33,066 nt of DNA from Fretibacterium sp. GTDB lineage: Bacteria > Synergistota > Synergistia > Synergistales > Aminobacteriaceae. The stretch spans positions 1-33,066 of the forward strand of contig JAAYOR010000184.1 in the NCBI GenBank assembly GCA_012520235.1. Direction: 5' to 3'. The stretch's first letter is position 1. Every line of letters starts with the position of its first letter. Of the stretch, positions 31,225-33,066 are shown piece by piece. Made by a program: the position numbers and the translations under genes. The notes below the pieces were generated by a model that saw only the letters and a program-made list of their open reading frames with translations, searched no databases and was not told the DNA's origin.

Positions 31225-31518
31225 ATGCTGAAAAAAGCTTTTTTTACTCTGACACTGGCTGCAAGTCTGGCGTTTGCGCCCCTCCCGGCCCAGGCGGAGA
31301 CATTGACGCGCTACGAGTACAAGATGGTGAAGCTGGGGTCTCTCACTGCCCTGCAGAAAAAGAAGAACCCCCAGGCGGACATTCGGGAGATAGAAGGCCT
31401 TTTGAACGGCTACGGGGGCGAGGGCTGGGAGATTGTGAACATCTTCGCCGTCCGGACGTCCTTTGATCCCAACGTGTTTTTTGTCGTGATGAAACGGCCT
31501 CTTGCGGGTACGCCTTAA
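31225..31518 (+). CDS. Small secreted DUF4177-like protein
   Basis: This is a 97-residue precursor with a clear signal peptide (Met-Leu-Lys-Lys, hydrophobic core, cleavage after PAQA near residue 23). The mature part, RYEYKMVKLGSL then LNGYGGEGWEIVNIFAV, has the pattern of DUF4177 proteins, small alpha-beta proteins of unknown function. Most members I know of are cytoplasmic; this one is exported. It lies 13 bases after the export-protein gene and 14 bases before the sugar-transferase gene on the same strand, so it is part of the same operon. AGGG lies just before the ATG. A helper role in polysaccharide export is possible but unproven. Confidence 0.8.
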   Translation: MLKKAFFTLTLAASLAFAPLPAQAETLTRYEYKMVKLGSLTALQKKKNPQADIREIEGLLNGYGGEGWEIVNIFAVRTSFDPNVFFVVMKRPLAGTP

Positions 31519-31532
31519 GGAAGGAGAAAACG

Positions 31533-32972
31533 GTGAAAAAAAACTCTGCTGTCGGTGGAGATGCCGCTTTCCCTCCGACTCTGGTCTTGCTCAAAAAACC
31601 CTTTCTGGCTGTCCTGCAGGCTGCGCTGGACATCTTTATCTACAGCTTCTGCCTGACTTTCTTCACCTATCTCAGGGGCTCGCCCTCCGGCTTCTGGCCG
31701 GAGAGGCGGGTTTTCCTTTGCTCCCTGATCTTTGTGATCTTTCTCTTCAACTCCCTCTACTACTTCCGGAACTGGATGTTCTGGGACGAGATGAAGGCGG
31801 TGCTACGTTCCTCCATCATTGCCCTGCTCATCCTGGTGACTTATACCTTCTCCCTCAAGCTGACCCTCTCCCGCCTCATCCTCTATGCCTCCTTCCTGCT
31901 CTTCGTCCCTCTCTGTCTGCTGGCGCGCTATGTGCTGCGCCGCGCCGCCGTTGCGCTGGGCCTCCTGAGGACCCCCATGCTGGTCATAGGTGCGGGCAAG
32001 ACGGGGGAGCTGTACGCGCGGAAGGTGGCCTCCCACCCCTTCATGGGCTGCGTGATCGTGGGTTTTCTGGACGACGATGACGACAAGCAGGGGACGACGG
32101 TGGCGGGGCTCCCCGTCCTGGGGAAGCTCAAGGACTTTGAGAGGTTTCAGAGACAGTTTGGGGTGGAAGAGGTAGTCGTGGCCATCTCCACTGCCTCTCG
32201 CAAACTGCTGGCCCGCCTTCTGGACCTTGTGGAGATGCGCGTCAGGTGCGTGCATTACATCCCGGACATGTACATGCTCACCACCTTCTCGGCCTCCATC
32301 CGGGATGTGGATGGCGTTCCCCTCATCTCCGCCTCGCAGGGTTTGCTGAACCCCTTGAACCGCACCCTGAAACACGTCATGGACTACCTTGGAGCTCTTG
32401 TCGCACTATTGGTTTTCTCCCCTCTCTTCTGTTACATCGCCTGGAGGATCAAAAAGGACGACGGCGGAACGGCGTTCTTTGCCCATAGCAGGGTGGGAAA
32501 GAACCTGAAGCCCTTTAAGATGTACAAGTTCCGGACGATGATCCCAGACGCGGAGAAGGTCCTGCAGGAGATGTTGAAGGACGAGAAGTTGAGACAGGAG
32601 TTTGAGGTGGCCTTCAAGTTCAAGGACGACCCCAGGATCACCAAACTTGGGAGGTTTTTGCGCAGGACAAGCCTGGACGAGCTGCCGCAGCTTTTCAACG
32701 TCCTCAAGGGCGAGATGAGCCTTGTAGGACCGCGCCCCATTGTGATGAGGGAAGTGGAACTCTATTACGGGCAGAAGACGGCCCAGCAGATATTCAAGGT
32801 GACTCCGGGCCTGACAGGCTTCTGGCAAGTGAGCGGGCGTAATGACGTCCTGGACTACCAGCAGCGCATTGAGCTGGACCTCTACTACATCCGCAACTGG
32901 TCGCCATGGCTGGACATCGTGATCCTGCTCCGGACGGTGCAGGTGATCCTGACCAGCAAGGGCGCTTATTGA
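31533..32972 (+). CDS. wbaP: Undecaprenyl-phosphate sugar phosphotransferase, WbaP-like
   Basis: This is an initiating enzyme that loads a sugar phosphate (galactose-1-phosphate in characterised WbaP) onto undecaprenyl phosphate for capsule or O-antigen synthesis. The 479 residues contain four N-terminal membrane helices (about 22-136), a Rossmann-like middle domain with VIGAGKTGE (151-159), a fifth hydrophobic helix (about 282-305) and the catalytic domain. The catalytic domain has KMYKFRTM (329-336), [20 protein letters not shown] (365-384) with the Asp382-Glu383 pair, SLVGPRP (396-402) and the ending TSKGAY usual for WbaP. The start is a GTG with AGGAG 8 bases upstream. Sugar specificity cannot be read. 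More glycan genes are expected to the right of the window. Confidence 0.9.
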   Translation: MKKNSAVGGDAAFPPTLVLLKKPFLAVLQAALDIFIYSFCLTFFTYLRGSPSGFWPERRVFLCSLIFVIFLFNSLYYFRNWMFWDEMKAVLRSSIIALLILVTYTFSLKLTLSRLILYASFLLFVPLCLLARYVLRRAAVALGLLRTPMLVIGAGKTGELYARKVASHPFMGCVIVGFLDDDDDKQGTTVAGLPVLGKLKDFERFQRQFGVEEVVVAISTASRKLLARLLDLVEMRVRCVHYIPDMYMLTTFSASIRDVDGVPLISASQGLLNPLNRTLKHVMDYLGALVALLVFSPLFCYIAWRIKKDDGGTAFFAHSRVGKNLKPFKMYKFRTMIPDAEKVLQEMLKDEKLRQEFEVAFKFKDDPRITKLGRFLRRTSLDELPQLFNVLKGEMSLVGPRPIVMREVELYYGQKTAQQIFKVTPGLTGFWQVSGRNDVLDYQQRIELDLYYIRNWSPWLDIVILLRTVQVILTSKGAY

Positions 32973-32988
32973 CTCAAACTTTGCTTAC

Positions 32989-33010
32989 GCCGAAGCGAAG
33001 CCGAAGCGAA
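32989..33010. repeat. Short tandem repeat
   Basis: CCGAAGCGAAG occurs as two adjacent copies directly upstream of the palindromic repeat copy 2, and overlaps its first bases. Confidence 0.6.
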
Positions 33011-33066
33011 GCCCCCACAGCTTCGTCTTCGACGAACAGGCGACCAACAAAAGACTATCCGCATAA
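33004..33066. repeat. Dispersed intergenic repeat, copy at the window end
   Basis: The first 30 bases (33004-33033) match 2242-2271 at 28 of 30 positions and can form the hairpin GCGAAGC/GCTTCGT. The rest (about 33032-33066) is the reverse complement of 3191-3223 apart from a variable 6-7-base stretch in the middle. The same two modules that flank the toxin-antitoxin island thus occur here without one. The window ends inside or at the end of the repeat. Confidence 0.85.

Overview
This window reads as chromosome of a GC-rich, diderm, anaerobic amino-acid-using bacterium, most likely a member of the Synergistota. That placement is an inference from gene content: a branched-chain amino-acid uptake (liv) locus, glyA, an AbgT-type transporter with an M20 amidohydrolase, a short three-POTRA BamA and an lpxD-lpxC-fabZ-lpxA lipid A cluster. 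No rRNA, tRNA or CRISPR array was recognised.

Layout. 1-2090: gpmA (minus) and a fumarylacetoacetate-hydrolase-family enzyme (plus), divergently arranged. 2091-3235: a repeat-rich island. A small toxin-antitoxin pair is enclosed by two nested pairs of perfect inverted repeats, and parts of the same repeats recur at the right end of the window (33004-33066). 3236-9860, all minus: livK with its own promoter, 5' hairpins and strong terminator; then glyA; then livHMGF with overlapping genes. 9855-12929, minus: M20D amidohydrolase then AbgT-family transporter. 12935-14222, minus: homoserine dehydrogenase without an ACT domain, preceded by an overlapping 45-codon ORF.

14275-25564, plus: histidine phosphatase, a sigma-70-family factor, a single-pass membrane protein of unknown function, bamA, an unrecognised exported protein, lpxD, lpxC, fabZ, lpxA and phosphoglucomutase, closed by one or two small ORFs and a strong terminator. 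This is an envelope-building block: outer-membrane protein insertion (BamA), the first lipid A steps (LpxA, LpxC, LpxD, with FabZ supplying hydroxyacyl chain metabolism) and glucose-1-phosphate supply (Pgm). 25587-27441: an ArnT-like membrane glycosyltransferase, convergent with an NhaC-family antiporter (27421-28728, minus). 28884-32972: start of a capsule or exopolysaccharide locus, with a Wza-like export protein, a small secreted DUF4177-like protein and a WbaP-like initiating sugar-phosphate transferase; the locus probably continues past the window.

Most genes are ordinary housekeeping or envelope genes. The parts most worth a second look are the repeat-bracketed toxin-antitoxin island, the sigma factor and membrane protein next to bamA/lpx, the unknown protein between bamA and lpxD, the small ORFs at 13978-14115 and 25219-25389, the SHMT lacking the histidine normally next to its PLP lysine, and the structured leaders of livK and glyA. 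Several starts are non-ATG and were chosen from ribosome-binding-site position; these choices are flagged.
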